A stretch of DNA of 64,000 nucleotides from Methylococcales symbiont of Hymedesmia sp. n. MRB-2018 (lineage in GTDB: Bacteria; Pseudomonadota; Gammaproteobacteria; Methylococcales; Methylomonadaceae), in NCBI GenBank assembly GCA_003666385.1, contig QPIN01000062.1:62001-126000 (forward strand), given 5' to 3'. The stretch's first letter is position 1. Each line of letters starts with the position of its first letter. Under the pieces are notes generated by a model. That model was not told where the DNA came from, did no database searches, and was given only the letters and a program-made list of their open reading frames with translations. The translations under genes were made by a program, and so were the position numbers. Of this stretch, positions 11,028 through 22,562 are shown piece by piece.

Positions 11028-11867
11028 TTATACAAACAACTCAACTTCATATCCCGAAAATTTTCTTATATTGACTACACCTGTACCAAACAATAGATAC
11101 TGGCCTTTAATACCTTGCAATACCCCAGAGACTTCTGGCACTTTATCAAAATTAAAAGATTTGACTTTTACTGGATAAGTTTGCACGGGGAAATTAATAT
11201 CAATCATGGTCTGGTCTGTAATATACTCAACAGAATCATCTCCAAAGCGTTGAATAACATTCTTAATCTCCACTTCACACAACTGTAACAATTCATCTCT
11301 TTTTGCTGCTAAGTCAATCGGCTCTACCAAGTTTTTCAGCATTCTTTGCCAACTGGTTTTATCACTCACATACTGAGCAATTGCGACCTCAATTAAACCC
11401 GAGATAATTCTTGATTTCACTTTTAAGATAGGTAAAGCCTGAATGGCACCCTGATCAATCCAGCGAGTAGGAATTTGCGTACCACGGGTAATACCCACTT
11501 TAACCCCCGAAGAATTGGCCAAATAGACTGTGTGGGATTGAAAACAAAATTCTTCTCCCCAAGTTGGTTGTCGACAAGTTCCTTGTTCATAATGACAGGT
11601 TTCAGGTTTCATGATACACATATCACATTGTGCTAAAGCGGTAAAACAGGGATAACAATAACCTTGGTTAAAACTTTTCTTAATCTCCCTGTCACAGTGC
11701 ACACAACGAATTTTGCCTGTATGCACCAGCTTGACCGTTTTACCCAATAATGAATTTAAAGGAACCAATTGATCAGATAAAGACAATTGATATTGCACAG
11801 GATCAGTCAATTCAACTTGCATTTTTCTTAAATTACCTAACACCTTCACGATCCCTACATGCCCCAT
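11028..11867 (-). CDS. DUF2797 family protein
   Basis: 279 aa; zinc-ribbon-like Cys clusters, GVKVGITRGTQIPTRWIDQGA motif. Confidence 0.8.
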   Translation of the reverse strand: MGHVGIVKVLGNLRKMQVELTDPVQYQLSLSDQLVPLNSLLGKTVKLVHTGKIRCVHCDREIKKSFNQGYCYPCFTALAQCDMCIMKPETCHYEQGTCRQPTWGEEFCFQSHTVYLANSSGVKVGITRGTQIPTRWIDQGAIQALPILKVKSRIISGLIEVAIAQYVSDKTSWQRMLKNLVEPIDLAAKRDELLQLCEVEIKNVIQRFGDDSVEYITDQTMIDINFPVQTYPVKVKSFNFDKVPEVSGVLQGIKGQYLLFGTGVVNIRKFSGYEVELFV

Positions 11868-11975
11868 AAAACCTACATTCTAACACTATCAAGTAGACCA
11901 AGACTTATATAAGTTGATAAAATATGATTTTTGTAGCATTATCCCACCACAATAATAATCAAAGTAGAGGTTTAA

Positions 11976-14000
11976 ATGAACATCGATCTATTTGCATCCA
12001 TCGGACCCTATTGTGGTATCGCTGGATTAATTATCGCCTATCTTATCTACCGGAAAATTCTGGCACATGATGCTGGCACCGATAAAATGAAGGACATTGC
12101 CGAGCTTATACATGACGGTGCCATGGTCTTTTTAAAAGCGGAATACCAAATTTTAACCGTCTTTGTCATTTTGGTTGCTGCTCTGATTTTTTTCATGATT
12201 AGCGATGAAACCGCTTATGCCTTTTTAGCTGGCGCAGGCTGTTCAATGTTTGCTGGCTTCTTTGGTATGAAAGCAGCCACACGAGCCAATGTGCGTACCT
12301 CAGCAGCGGCTAACCAAGAAGGCATGGGGGCAGCATTAATGGTGGCTTTTGGCGGCGGTTCGGTCATGGGGTTGGCTGTAGCGTCATTAGGTTTAACTGG
12401 TGTAGCCATTGCTTACGCATTAATTGATTCTTCAAATGCAGCCAATTACACGGTATTAAGTGGTTTTGCCATGGGTGCATCATCCATTGCTTTATTTGCC
12501 CGTATCGGTGGCGGTATCTATACCAAAGCGGCTGATGTTGGTGCTGATTTAGTGGGAAAAGTAGAAGCCAATATTCCAGAAGATGATCCACGTAACCCTG
12601 CAACTATTGCTGATAATGTCGGTGATAATGTCGGTGATACCGCTGGAATGGGTGCGGATATTTTTGAATCCTATGTCGGTTCAGTGATTGCAACCATTGC
12701 TATTGCAGCAGCAGCAACAAATTTTGTTGATCCATCCATGCAAAATAATGCATTATTGTTACCGCTTGCGCTGATTATCGTTGGTCTAGTCGCTTCTGTG
12801 ATCGGTGTGTTTTGTATGAACCTACTTAAAAACATCAACCCTGCACATGCGTTAGAAGGCGTTACTTGGATATCTGCTGCATTGTTTTTAATACTTGCTT
12901 ATTTTGTTATCCAAACATTTGCCATTCAATTTATTATTGATGGCAAAGCGACTTTTATAAACGGCCCTTTCTATGCTCTACTTGGCGGGACTATCGTGGG
13001 TATTTTTATTGGTCGCGTAACCGATTACTACACATCCAAAGCCCCCGTTGAACAAATCGCATTAGCGTCTAAATTTGGTCCTGCAACCAATATCATTGCT
13101 GGCTTGGGTATTGGTATGCGTTCAACGGTATTACCTGTATTAGGTATCTGCTGTGCAATTTTCCTTGCCTACAGTTGCGCTGGACTTTATGGCATTGGTA
13201 TTGCTGCGGTTGGTATGTTAGCTACAACGGGTGTCACTATGTCTGTTGATGCCTATGGCCCAATTGCAGATAATGCTGGCGGCATTAGTGAAATGGCAGA
13301 GTTGGGGCCAGAAACGCGAGCCATTACCGATTCACTCGATGCAATTGGAAATACTACAGCAGCCGTTGGCAAAGGTTTTGCCATTGGTTCAGCTGCATTG
13401 ACTGCTTTGGCTTTGTTCTCGGCCTATGCCGCTGCTGCACATTTAACCACTATTAACTTACTCGATCCGTTGGTGGTAATTGGTATGTTTATCGGTGGTA
13501 GTGTGCCATTTCTTGTAGCCGCTATGACTATGGATTCCGTTGGTAAGGCCGCTCAGGATATGGTTGAAGAAGTGCGTCGTCAATTCCGTGAAATCGCAGG
13601 ATTAATGGAAGGCACTACTCCTCCTGATTCAGCACGTTGTATTGAAATTTCAACTAAAGCTTCATTGCGTGAAATGGTTTTACCTGGTTTGGTCACTATC
13701 ATTGCACCTGTTTTAGTCGGTTTTTTATTGAATAAAGAAGCGTTAGGCGGTTTATTAGCAGGCTCCTTACTATCTGGTGTATTAATGGCCTTATTTATGG
13801 CCAATGCTGGTGGTGCATGGGATAACGCTAAAAAATTAATTGAAGGTGGTGCGCACGGTGGTAAAGGGACAGATGTTCATAAAGCAGCTATTTGTGGTGA
13901 TACTGTAGGTGACCCTTTTAAAGACACTTCAGGTCCTGCTTTAAATATTGTTGTTAAATTAATGGCTGTGGTTTCTTTGGTAATCGCACCATTACTATAA
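11976..14000 (+). CDS. hppA: Membrane-bound ion-translocating pyrophosphatase (K+-dependent type predicted)
   Basis: 674 aa; [49 protein letters not shown] motifs. Confidence 0.96.
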   Translation: MNIDLFASIGPYCGIAGLIIAYLIYRKILAHDAGTDKMKDIAELIHDGAMVFLKAEYQILTVFVILVAALIFFMISDETAYAFLAGAGCSMFAGFFGMKAATRANVRTSAAANQEGMGAALMVAFGGGSVMGLAVASLGLTGVAIAYALIDSSNAANYTVLSGFAMGASSIALFARIGGGIYTKAADVGADLVGKVEANIPEDDPRNPATIADNVGDNVGDTAGMGADIFESYVGSVIATIAIAAAATNFVDPSMQNNALLLPLALIIVGLVASVIGVFCMNLLKNINPAHALEGVTWISAALFLILAYFVIQTFAIQFIIDGKATFINGPFYALLGGTIVGIFIGRVTDYYTSKAPVEQIALASKFGPATNIIAGLGIGMRSTVLPVLGICCAIFLAYSCAGLYGIGIAAVGMLATTGVTMSVDAYGPIADNAGGISEMAELGPETRAITDSLDAIGNTTAAVGKGFAIGSAALTALALFSAYAAAAHLTTINLLDPLVVIGMFIGGSVPFLVAAMTMDSVGKAAQDMVEEVRRQFREIAGLMEGTTPPDSARCIEISTKASLREMVLPGLVTIIAPVLVGFLLNKEALGGLLAGSLLSGVLMALFMANAGGAWDNAKKLIEGGAHGGKGTDVHKAAICGDTVGDPFKDTSGPALNIVVKLMAVVSLVIAPLL

Positions 14001-14001
14001 T

Positions 14002-14016
14002 GAGAACTCAGCATAA
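14002..14016 (+). repeat. Residual left end of repeat family B
   Basis: gagaactcagcataa matches the B terminal inverted repeat immediately after the hppA stop. Confidence 0.55.
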
Positions 14017-14285
14017 TAAAATAGGAACTTTGCTTGATTCATGTTTTCCGCCATCACGGCGTTAAAAATAGAAGAAAAACCTAATTCGTGCAAAGGTATC
14101 GAAATTTAAAAAGACTGCAATTTTATTGCTCAGTCTTTTTTATGCCTGTATTAAATGTCATCACTGAACTATCTTGAATATGCTGTACAGTCTTGACGGA
14201 TATAAACCACCCCCGACGCTCACAAGGGCGGCGACATCAACTTTCAACTGTACCAAGAATTGCGGCAGGTGCTGTACTTTGCGGC

Positions 14286-14475
14286 ATGAGAAGTTACCAA
14301 GCTATTTTCGACTGGGCTGACAGTCTCAGTCCAAAATCCAGAGAACATTTCCGCTAATACAGAAACAGAGGTAGCTGAACAAGAAAATGGGAGCCGTTCG
14401 GGATTATTTAAAGATTACAAATAACAAAACAAAGCCTTGTTTAGCATAGTGCCTAGTAGCCTAAGAACGAATTAC
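14286..14475 (+). mobile_element. Decayed IS remnant (ISAs1-like N-terminus, shared IS 3' end)
   Basis: MRSYQAIFDWADSLSPKSREHFR* transposase-like N-terminus; then ...EQENGSRSGLFKDYK* and a 3' end shared with 29200-29294. Confidence 0.6.
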
Positions 14476-14492
14476 CCCTGATGTTTAGCAGA

Positions 14493-15233
14493 TTACAATT
14501 TTCTATCTTGTCGTTTTTGCCGTAATGTTAACAAAGTAATGACAGGGCCAGAAATAGCATAACCCAATGCTAAAAAAAACAAGATAGTTTGCGCTTGCGC
14601 CATCACAAAACCAATGACCAGCATAACCATAATGGCGACAATAAAAGGTACTCTACCTTTAAAATCAATTTCTTTAAAACTGGAATAACGGAAATTACTG
14701 ACCATTAGCAAACCAGTGCTAATGGTTAAAATTAAAACTAAATATTTGATCGATTCAATGTCATAACCGTATTCCAGACTGATCCATAAACCACCTGCCA
14801 ATATAGCTGCCGCAGCTGGACTAGGTAACCCTTGAAAATAGCGTTTATCAGCCACTTCAACCTGAGTGTTAAATCGAGCCAATCTTAACGCCCCTCCGGC
14901 AGTATGAACAAAGGCAGCAAATAAACCCAATTTACCCATACTTTCAAATGCCCATAAGTACATAACCAGAGCAGGTGCCACACCAAATGATACCATGTCG
15001 GATAAACTATCGTATTGCATACCGAATTCACTCTGGGTATTAGTCATCCTGGCAACGCGTCCGTCCAAACCATCTAAAATCATGGCTACAAATATAGAGA
15101 TAGCAGCAGCTTCAAAGCGTCCATTAATGGCAGAAGTCATGGCATAAAACCCTGCAAACATGGCTCCTGTAGTAAATAGATTAGGCAATAAATAAATACC
15201 GCGATGACGAATTGAAGGTTTATTTTCGGGCAT
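14493..15233 (-). CDS. pssA: CDP-diacylglycerol--serine O-phosphatidyltransferase
   Basis: 246 aa; CDP-alcohol phosphotransferase motif DGLDGRVARMTNTQSEFGMQYDSLSD. Confidence 0.94.
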   Translation of the reverse strand: MPENKPSIRHRGIYLLPNLFTTGAMFAGFYAMTSAINGRFEAAAISIFVAMILDGLDGRVARMTNTQSEFGMQYDSLSDMVSFGVAPALVMYLWAFESMGKLGLFAAFVHTAGGALRLARFNTQVEVADKRYFQGLPSPAAAAILAGGLWISLEYGYDIESIKYLVLILTISTGLLMVSNFRYSSFKEIDFKGRVPFIVAIMVMLVIGFVMAQAQTILFFLALGYAISGPVITLLTLRQKRQDRKL

Positions 15234-15244
15234 AAACAGAACCT

Positions 15245-15351
15245 GTTCCTAGTTCCCGCACTCCGCGCGGGCATTCATGTAAAGACGCTCTGCGTCTGGT
15301 GACGCAGAGCGTCATAAACTGCATTCCCACGCAGAGCATGGGAACGAGAGG
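15245..15351. repeat. Palindromic intergenic element with perfect hairpin
   Basis: gacgctctgcgtc-tggt-gacgcagagcgtc perfect 13-bp stem at 15284-15313; outer gttccc/gggaac; related internally deleted copy near 30729-30771. Confidence 0.8.
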
Positions 15352-15359
15352 GTAGCTTT

Positions 15360-16589
15360 CTAATGATTAGTTTCTAATTTATTTCCCTTTGCTTGGCCAA
15401 TTTCTGACAAAGATTCTGTAAACCAAGGGGTATCAATATCAAAAGGTTTTCCGCCTTTAATACGAGGAAATTCAATGGCACGTAATACAAAGTTTTGGTC
15501 ATCATCATGCCCAATCACACCCGCCTCACCCCGTAATGCACATTCAACGGCTAAATCAGCACATGATTTAATCAAACGAATATCTTTTGCATTAGCTGCT
15601 GATGCACGGGCAAAATAACCTGATTTTTGAATCAAGGTTTTTTCTGCACCAATCATGTCTGCAAATTGTTCGCCAAACCATTTACCTGGATTAACCGCAT
15701 CCAATTTAACATGACCAAAGGCATCTCTAGGTACATCTTGTCCCTTCGCTTCCATTTCAGCAACAATCGTTTCTACTCCCGCACCTTCAGAAACAAAAAT
15801 ATTCACACAATCTACTTCATCCATAATTTTACGCAGACGTTTTGCTTCTGCTGCAATGTCAAAACCCATTTCTGGGATAAAAACACCATGCACTTCATAG
15901 CTATCACGGCTTAAACCTAATGAAGGCAACCATTCACAATTATCAAGAATTTTACGATATTCAACGGCTGTAGCCGCAGTTAACCAACCACAACTACGCC
16001 CCATCACCTCATGTACGATTAACATACGTGGGTTTGAGTTGTTCTCCGCTACAACATTTTTAAAGAAATGTGCGCCTTGTTCTGCCGCAGTCCAAGCACC
16101 TAATGATTGTTTAATAGGGAAAACATCATTATCAACCGTTTTAGCTAAGCCGATTACCGTTAAGCCATAATCATTTTCAGCTAGGAAAGCAGCTAAATCA
16201 GCAGCAGCCGTATTGGTATCATCCCCACCAATAGTATGAAGCACATCAACACCATCTTTAATCAGTTGATCCGCAGCAACTTTTTGAGGATCTTCACCTT
16301 CTTTTACCAGACCACGTTTAACACAATCAGCCACATTGGTTAATTTAACACGACTATTACCAATAACAGAACCGCCAAATTTTTGTAACAAGCCCGCTTT
16401 TTCACGCATTTCTGCGTCTACTTTATAGCCATCACCTAGTAACAAACCTTTATAGCCACTGCGATAGCAGATAAGTTCAATGGAAGGGTCAATTTCGTTA
16501 TAGCGTTCAATAAGACTGCCAATCGCAGAATTAAGACATGGTGCTAATCCACCTGCTGTAAGTAGTGCTACTTTTTTTGCTTTACTCAT
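15360..16589 (-). CDS. pfp: Pyrophosphate-dependent 6-phosphofructokinase
   Basis: 409 aa; GGDDTNTAAADL (PPi-type GGDD) and KTVDND motifs. Confidence 0.92.
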   Translation of the reverse strand: MSKAKKVALLTAGGLAPCLNSAIGSLIERYNEIDPSIELICYRSGYKGLLLGDGYKVDAEMREKAGLLQKFGGSVIGNSRVKLTNVADCVKRGLVKEGEDPQKVAADQLIKDGVDVLHTIGGDDTNTAAADLAAFLAENDYGLTVIGLAKTVDNDVFPIKQSLGAWTAAEQGAHFFKNVVAENNSNPRMLIVHEVMGRSCGWLTAATAVEYRKILDNCEWLPSLGLSRDSYEVHGVFIPEMGFDIAAEAKRLRKIMDEVDCVNIFVSEGAGVETIVAEMEAKGQDVPRDAFGHVKLDAVNPGKWFGEQFADMIGAEKTLIQKSGYFARASAANAKDIRLIKSCADLAVECALRGEAGVIGHDDDQNFVLRAIEFPRIKGGKPFDIDTPWFTESLSEIGQAKGNKLETNH

Positions 16590-16700
16590 AATATTATTAA
16601 AGATTTTTTATTAAATGAACATCTACGTCGAATGAATGATAGCGTAATACAATCCACAGAATGTTGACAAATATAACATTTAGCATAATCCGTTAAAACA

Positions 16701-16732
16701 AAAAAAGCCCACCATAAGATGAGCTTTTTTAT
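16701..16732 (-). terminator. Putative terminator downstream of ilvC
   Basis: aaaaaaagccc...tgagcttttttat stem-like with A/T runs. Confidence 0.5.
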
Positions 16733-16748
16733 CAAACTGACTTAAAAC

Positions 16749-17825
<1,077 letters not shown>

Positions 17826-17880
17826 TTACTTCCTATGAATCTTTTATTTTTTACATTTACACCAAGTTTCAATGAGAAAA

Positions 17881-18372
17881 CTAAAGATGTAAGCCTTTTT
17901 CACCTCTGGACATGCCCATAGGGCCTGAGCGCAGCACTTCAATAACAGACTCATCATCCAAAGCTGCAACAAAAGCATCCAGTTTATCTGACACTCCTGT
18001 CATTTCTATCACATAACTAGCACTGGTCACATCAATAATTTTACCTCGAAAAATATCAGAAAGACGCTTTACTTCTTCCCTTGTTTCATTGCTTGTTTTG
18101 ACCTTAACCATCATTAATTCACGCTCAACATGTGTTGACTCTACTAAATCAATCAACTTTACTACATCAATCAATTTATTGAGCTGCTTGGTAATCTGCT
18201 CAATAACGCGATCACTACCACCAGTAACCACCGTCATTCTTGATAGCGTCTCATCTTCAGTAGGTGCTACTGTTAACGATTCAATATTATAACCCCGCGC
18301 AGAAAACAATCCTGCTACTCGGGACAAGGCACCCGCTTCATTTTCAATCAATATAGAAATAATATGTCTCAT
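17881..18372 (-). CDS. ilvN: Acetolactate synthase small subunit
   Basis: 163 aa; ACT domain ISILIENEAGALSRVAGLFSARGYNIESLTV; adjacent to large subunit. Confidence 0.96.
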   Translation of the reverse strand: MRHIISILIENEAGALSRVAGLFSARGYNIESLTVAPTEDETLSRMTVVTGGSDRVIEQITKQLNKLIDVVKLIDLVESTHVERELMMVKVKTSNETREEVKRLSDIFRGKIIDVTSASYVIEMTGVSDKLDAFVAALDDESVIEVLRSGPMGMSRGEKGLHL

Positions 18373-20096
18373 TATGACAACTCCTTGTCAGACGGTGATC
18401 TCAATTTCATATCATGGTGTGATTTTCCCGCTTCAATCATAGGAAACACATTTTCGGTACGATCTGTTAGGAAATCCATAAAAACCAATCGCTCCTTCAT
18501 AGCAAATGCCTCTTCCAAAGCCGGCCTAACATCTGCTGGCTTTTCTATTTGCATACCGACATGCCCATAAGCTTCCGCTAATTTAACAAAATCAGGAATG
18601 GTGTCCATATAAGATTCGGAATAGCGACTTTCATAAGAAAATTCCTGCCACTGCCTTACCATACCCATGTATCTATTATTTAGATTAATGACTTTAACTG
18701 GGGTTCTATATTGCGTAGCTGTCGCTAATTCCTGAATACACATTTGAATACTGGCTTCACCTGTAATGCACGCTACATCAGAATCAGGGTGTGCTAATTT
18801 CACACCTAAAGCCGCTGGCAAACCAAACCCCATCGTTCCTAAACCCCCTGAATTAATCCAGCGACGAGGCTTGTCAAAATGATAAAACTGGGCAGCAAAC
18901 ATTTGATGCTGACCTACATCAGAAGTAATATATGCTTCACCATTCGTCACTTCATATAACTGTTCAACAACATGTTGAGGCTTGATAATATCGCTGTTTC
19001 GGTCATATTCGAGACAATGCAAATCACGCCATTTATTAACCTGACTCCACCATGCTTCCAGTGCTTTTTGGTCCATCACAATATTACTGCTTTTAATCAG
19101 TACAATCATCTCTCTCAACACTTCTGTCACCTGCCCTACAATAGGCACGTCGACCTGAATGGTTTTGGAAATTGAAGATGGATCAATATCAATATGGATA
19201 AATTTTGCATAAGGACAAAACTCTTCTAGTTTACCTGTCACTCGGTCATCAAAACGAGCGCCAATAGCAATAATGACATCACTTTCGTGCATGGACATAT
19301 TGGCTTCATAAGTCCCATGCATACCCAGCATTCCGACAAATTGTTCGTCTGTTGCAGGATACGCACCCAAGCCCATTAAGGTACTGGTTACAGGAAACTC
19401 AAGTAGTTTTGAAAATTCAATAAGTTCCGCACTGCCTTCACCTAAAACTACACCGCCTCCCGAATATATCATCGGACGCTTGGCATTTAATAAAAGGTCA
19501 ACCGCTTTCTTGATTTGCCCAGAGTGTCCTTTAATAATAGGGTTATACGAACGCATCACCACTTCTTCAGGATATACATAAGGGATTTTTATGCTTGGGT
19601 CAGTGACATCCTTTGGTACATCAACCACAACTGGTCCAGGTCTTCCTGTCGTTGCCACATAAAATGCTTTCTTCATGGTTTCAGCAAGGTCGGCTATATT
19701 TTTAACTAGAAAATTATGCTTAACACAAGGGCGTGTAATACCCACCATATCGACTTCTTGAAAGGCATCAGTACCGATCACTGGGGTACCGACCTGACCA
19801 GAAATAATCACCATTGGAATGGAGTCTAAATGCGCAGTAGCAATACCTGTCACAGCATTAGTAGCACCCGGACCCGAAGTCACCAAAACCACACCCGGCT
19901 TGCCTGTAGAACGTGCATAAGCATCAGCAGCATGTACAGCCCCCTGCTCATGCCTTACTAAAATATGTTTGACTTGTTGTTGATGAAAAATCGCATCATA
20001 AAGATGCAATACTGCCCCACCTGGATAACCAAAAAGAAATTCCACTTCCTCATCTATAAGGCTTTGGACTACGATTTCTCCGCCACTGAGTTCCAC
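18372..20096 (-). CDS. ilvB: Acetolactate synthase large subunit
   Basis: 574 aa; ThDP enzyme (FGYPGGAVLHLYDA, GATNAVTGIATA). Confidence 0.97.
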   Translation of the reverse strand: MELSGGEIVVQSLIDEEVEFLFGYPGGAVLHLYDAIFHQQQVKHILVRHEQGAVHAADAYARSTGKPGVVLVTSGPGATNAVTGIATAHLDSIPMVIISGQVGTPVIGTDAFQEVDMVGITRPCVKHNFLVKNIADLAETMKKAFYVATTGRPGPVVVDVPKDVTDPSIKIPYVYPEEVVMRSYNPIIKGHSGQIKKAVDLLLNAKRPMIYSGGGVVLGEGSAELIEFSKLLEFPVTSTLMGLGAYPATDEQFVGMLGMHGTYEANMSMHESDVIIAIGARFDDRVTGKLEEFCPYAKFIHIDIDPSSISKTIQVDVPIVGQVTEVLREMIVLIKSSNIVMDQKALEAWWSQVNKWRDLHCLEYDRNSDIIKPQHVVEQLYEVTNGEAYITSDVGQHQMFAAQFYHFDKPRRWINSGGLGTMGFGLPAALGVKLAHPDSDVACITGEASIQMCIQELATATQYRTPVKVINLNNRYMGMVRQWQEFSYESRYSESYMDTIPDFVKLAEAYGHVGMQIEKPADVRPALEEAFAMKERLVFMDFLTDRTENVFPMIEAGKSHHDMKLRSPSDKELS

Positions 20097-20639
20097 ACTA
20101 ATACCTCACAAAACACTGATACAAGGAAATAGGAAAAACGCTTCTAAATTCCTTGATTTTATATGAATAAAAACGTAACTAACCTGTATATTCATATACA
20201 CTGACTAGATACCAAAGAAAACTTGCTATTTCTAATAAGCCAACCGAGCCTATAAAACAAACAAGAACCATAAACTAACCGATAATAGTACTAGGTTAAC
20301 AAAGAAAATTATACATTTATTGAGTAGCCAAATTCACACTAAGAAGTCCAGTGTTGATTTTTAGGGTAGATTGACTATCGACCCACCCCGCCTCTTTTGC
20401 TTATCATTAAGTAGCTGTAAGGTTGTCTTGTACTTAATAGCATCGCCTTGCAGTTTGGTGATCCGCTTGCGGTAATACCCTTAGCGTTAATATTGCTATT
20501 ATTCCTGCTTTCTACGTTGTTTGTGATTGCACCAGTTTTTGAAATTCTGCAACGCTTGATGAGCAAACTTGTAACTCGCTAACAGGCAAGCACAGCAACG
20601 TATCAAGAGACCAACCTGTTCTAACTGAGCAGATATGTG

Positions 20640-20684
20640 TTTAAATTGTTTAAATTGTTTAAATTGTTTAAATTGTTTAAAAAT
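20640..20684. repeat. Short tandem repeat, 9-bp unit tttaaattg, about 4-5 copies
   Basis: tttaaattg x4 then tttaaaaat read directly. Confidence 0.9.
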
Positions 20685-20685
20685 A

Positions 20686-20711
20686 ATACCATTTTCAAGA
20701 ATAAATGGTAT
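20686..20711. repeat. REP-like 26-bp hairpin (family C)
   Basis: ataccattttcaagaataaatggtat; six related copies in the window. Confidence 0.85.
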
Positions 20712-20739
20712 AAGGCACTAAGCCAGTATTTATACTCAG

Positions 20740-21795
20740 CTAATCGCCATAGCCTTTAGGGTTTTGACTTTGCCAGCGCCAAGTATCAGCCACCATATCT
20801 TGTAAAGATTTTTCTGTACGCCAACTCAGCTCTTTTAGCGCCAGATTAGGATTAGCACAACATTCTGCAATATCTCCCATGCGTCGGGGTGCTATTTTGT
20901 AGTTGATTTTTTTCCCAGTCACTTGCTCAAATGCATTAATAATATCTAAAACGCTGTAGCCTTGTCCCGTTCCAAGATTATAGGCTTTGCAACCCCCCTT
21001 TTTAAATATTGAAGAGTTCAGAGTTTCTAATGCATTCAGGTGACCTTTTACCAAGTCAACGACATGAATATAATCTCTAACGCCAGTACCATCAGTTGTA
21101 GCGTAATCGTTGCCAAAAACAGAAAGCTGTTCTAATTTGCCCACAGCAACTTGCGATACATAAGGAATTAAATTATTAGGTATTCCATTGGGATCTTCGC
21201 CTATCAAACCACTAGCATGTGCCCCAATCGGATTAAAATAACGTAGCAATGCAATTTTCCAGGGGTTTTCGGCCCTCGACATTTTATCAGCGGTTGATAG
21301 ATCCATTAAAATATCTTCAATCATGGCCTTGGACTTGCCATACGGATTTGTAGCGCCATAGACTGGTAAATCCTCAGAATATTGAGTAATATCTGGCTCT
21401 CCATAAACGGTTGCAGAGGAGCTAAAAATCATATTTTTTACGCCTGCCTCAGCCATAACCTCGGTTAAAACAAGAGAGCCATAGACATTATTCTGATAGT
21501 ATTTTAACGGTTGCTCACAAGATTCTCCCACTGCTTTCAAACCAGCAAAATGTATCACTGCATTAAAGTCGTATGCTGAAAAAATTTTAGCTAATGCACT
21601 TTTATCACAAATATCATGTTGATAAAAAACAAGCGATTGCCCTGTTATTTTTTTTATCCGATTAAGCGACTCAGCTTTACTATTAGACAGATTATCAACA
21701 ACGACAATCTCATATCCAGCTTGTAATAATTCCACACAAGCATGGCTTCCAATATAGCCTGCTCCACCTGTTACAAGAATTTTTTTCTTATTCAT
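20740..21795 (-). CDS. galE: UDP-glucose 4-epimerase
   Basis: 351 aa; [30 protein letters not shown]. Confidence 0.96.
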   Translation of the reverse strand: MNKKKILVTGGAGYIGSHACVELLQAGYEIVVVDNLSNSKAESLNRIKKITGQSLVFYQHDICDKSALAKIFSAYDFNAVIHFAGLKAVGESCEQPLKYYQNNVYGSLVLTEVMAEAGVKNMIFSSSATVYGEPDITQYSEDLPVYGATNPYGKSKAMIEDILMDLSTADKMSRAENPWKIALLRYFNPIGAHASGLIGEDPNGIPNNLIPYVSQVAVGKLEQLSVFGNDYATTDGTGVRDYIHVVDLVKGHLNALETLNSSIFKKGGCKAYNLGTGQGYSVLDIINAFEQVTGKKINYKIAPRRMGDIAECCANPNLALKELSWRTEKSLQDMVADTWRWQSQNPKGYGD

Positions 21796-21888
21796 TCTTT
21801 AATTTTATGCAAAATACATCTAAGAACCTGATCAAGGTCTACACCACCACTGTCATTTGTACTTGGGCAGTACTCAAAACTCTCATTT

Positions 21889-21914
21889 ATACCATTTTCA
21901 AGAATAAATGATAT
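21889..21914. repeat. REP-like hairpin (family C)
   Basis: ataccattttcaagaataaatgatat. Confidence 0.8.
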
Positions 21915-21976
21915 AAGCTGCTACTTTTTATGCACGTTATAATAGTCTTTTAAAAAACAATTAAAAAACACGCATC

Positions 21977-22219
21977 ATGTCTACCCCCTTATCTAGCAAT
22001 GCCGTTCTCTATGCCATCCTTGCTCTCAACAGTGAAATCGCATTACAAAAAGAATACCTAGAATCACCAGAACTATCGCCTGAAGACCAAGAAAACGAAG
22101 AAGGTATTCTTGATGACTTGGAACAAGCCTTTATGGAATTTATTGATTTATATAAAAGTTTTCTTGGTAAAGACAAAGAACTTCCTTCTATTGAAGAACT
22201 ACTAAATAGTGCACTGTAA
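21977..22219 (+). CDS. Small acidic hypothetical protein
   Basis: 80 aa ORF overlapping the start of the arsC-like gene; acidic, no recognised motif. Confidence 0.55.
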   Translation: MSTPLSSNAVLYAILALNSEIALQKEYLESPELSPEDQENEEGILDDLEQAFMEFIDLYKSFLGKDKELPSIEELLNSAL

Positions 22220-22220
22220 T

Positions 22221-22562
22221 ATGTATACTTTATATGGTATCAGCAATTGTAATACGGTAAAAAAAGCAAAGGATTGGCTGGATGATAACACTATTGACTA
22301 CCAGTTCCATGATTATCGCAAACAAGGGCTTACATCCGAACTTTTAGAATCTTTTGAAAGCACGCTGGGCTGGGAAAAATTACTTAATAAGCAAAGTACC
22401 AGCTGGCGTAAACTGGATGAACAACAAAAAGCGAATATTTCTAAACAAACCGCATTGCAATATATGTTGGATACTCCAACTCTAATCAAACGTCCGATAT
22501 TGGATATAGGCAATAAAATGATTATTGGTTTTAAAGCAGAAAATTACCAAAATGAATTATGA
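22221..22562 (+). CDS. ArsC/Spx-like (YffB-type) reductase-family protein
   Basis: MYTLYGISNCNTVKKAKDWL...; overlaps dapE start (typical yffB-dapE order); ORF track start at 22209. Confidence 0.85.
   Translation: MYTLYGISNCNTVKKAKDWLDDNTIDYQFHDYRKQGLTSELLESFESTLGWEKLLNKQSTSWRKLDEQQKANISKQTALQYMLDTPTLIKRPILDIGNKMIIGFKAENYQNEL

Noticed and set aside
10726-11178. 150-aa ORF opposite ggt and DUF2797
   Set aside because: Antisense to two well-supported genes, no recognisable motif
20375-20566. 63-aa ORF before galE as a real gene
   Set aside because: Short, no motif; looks like degraded mobile-element sequence but the family could not be identified, so not listed as a feature
20640-20684. Tandem tttaaattg units as a CRISPR array
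   Set aside because: 9-bp units without spacers; simple tandem repeat
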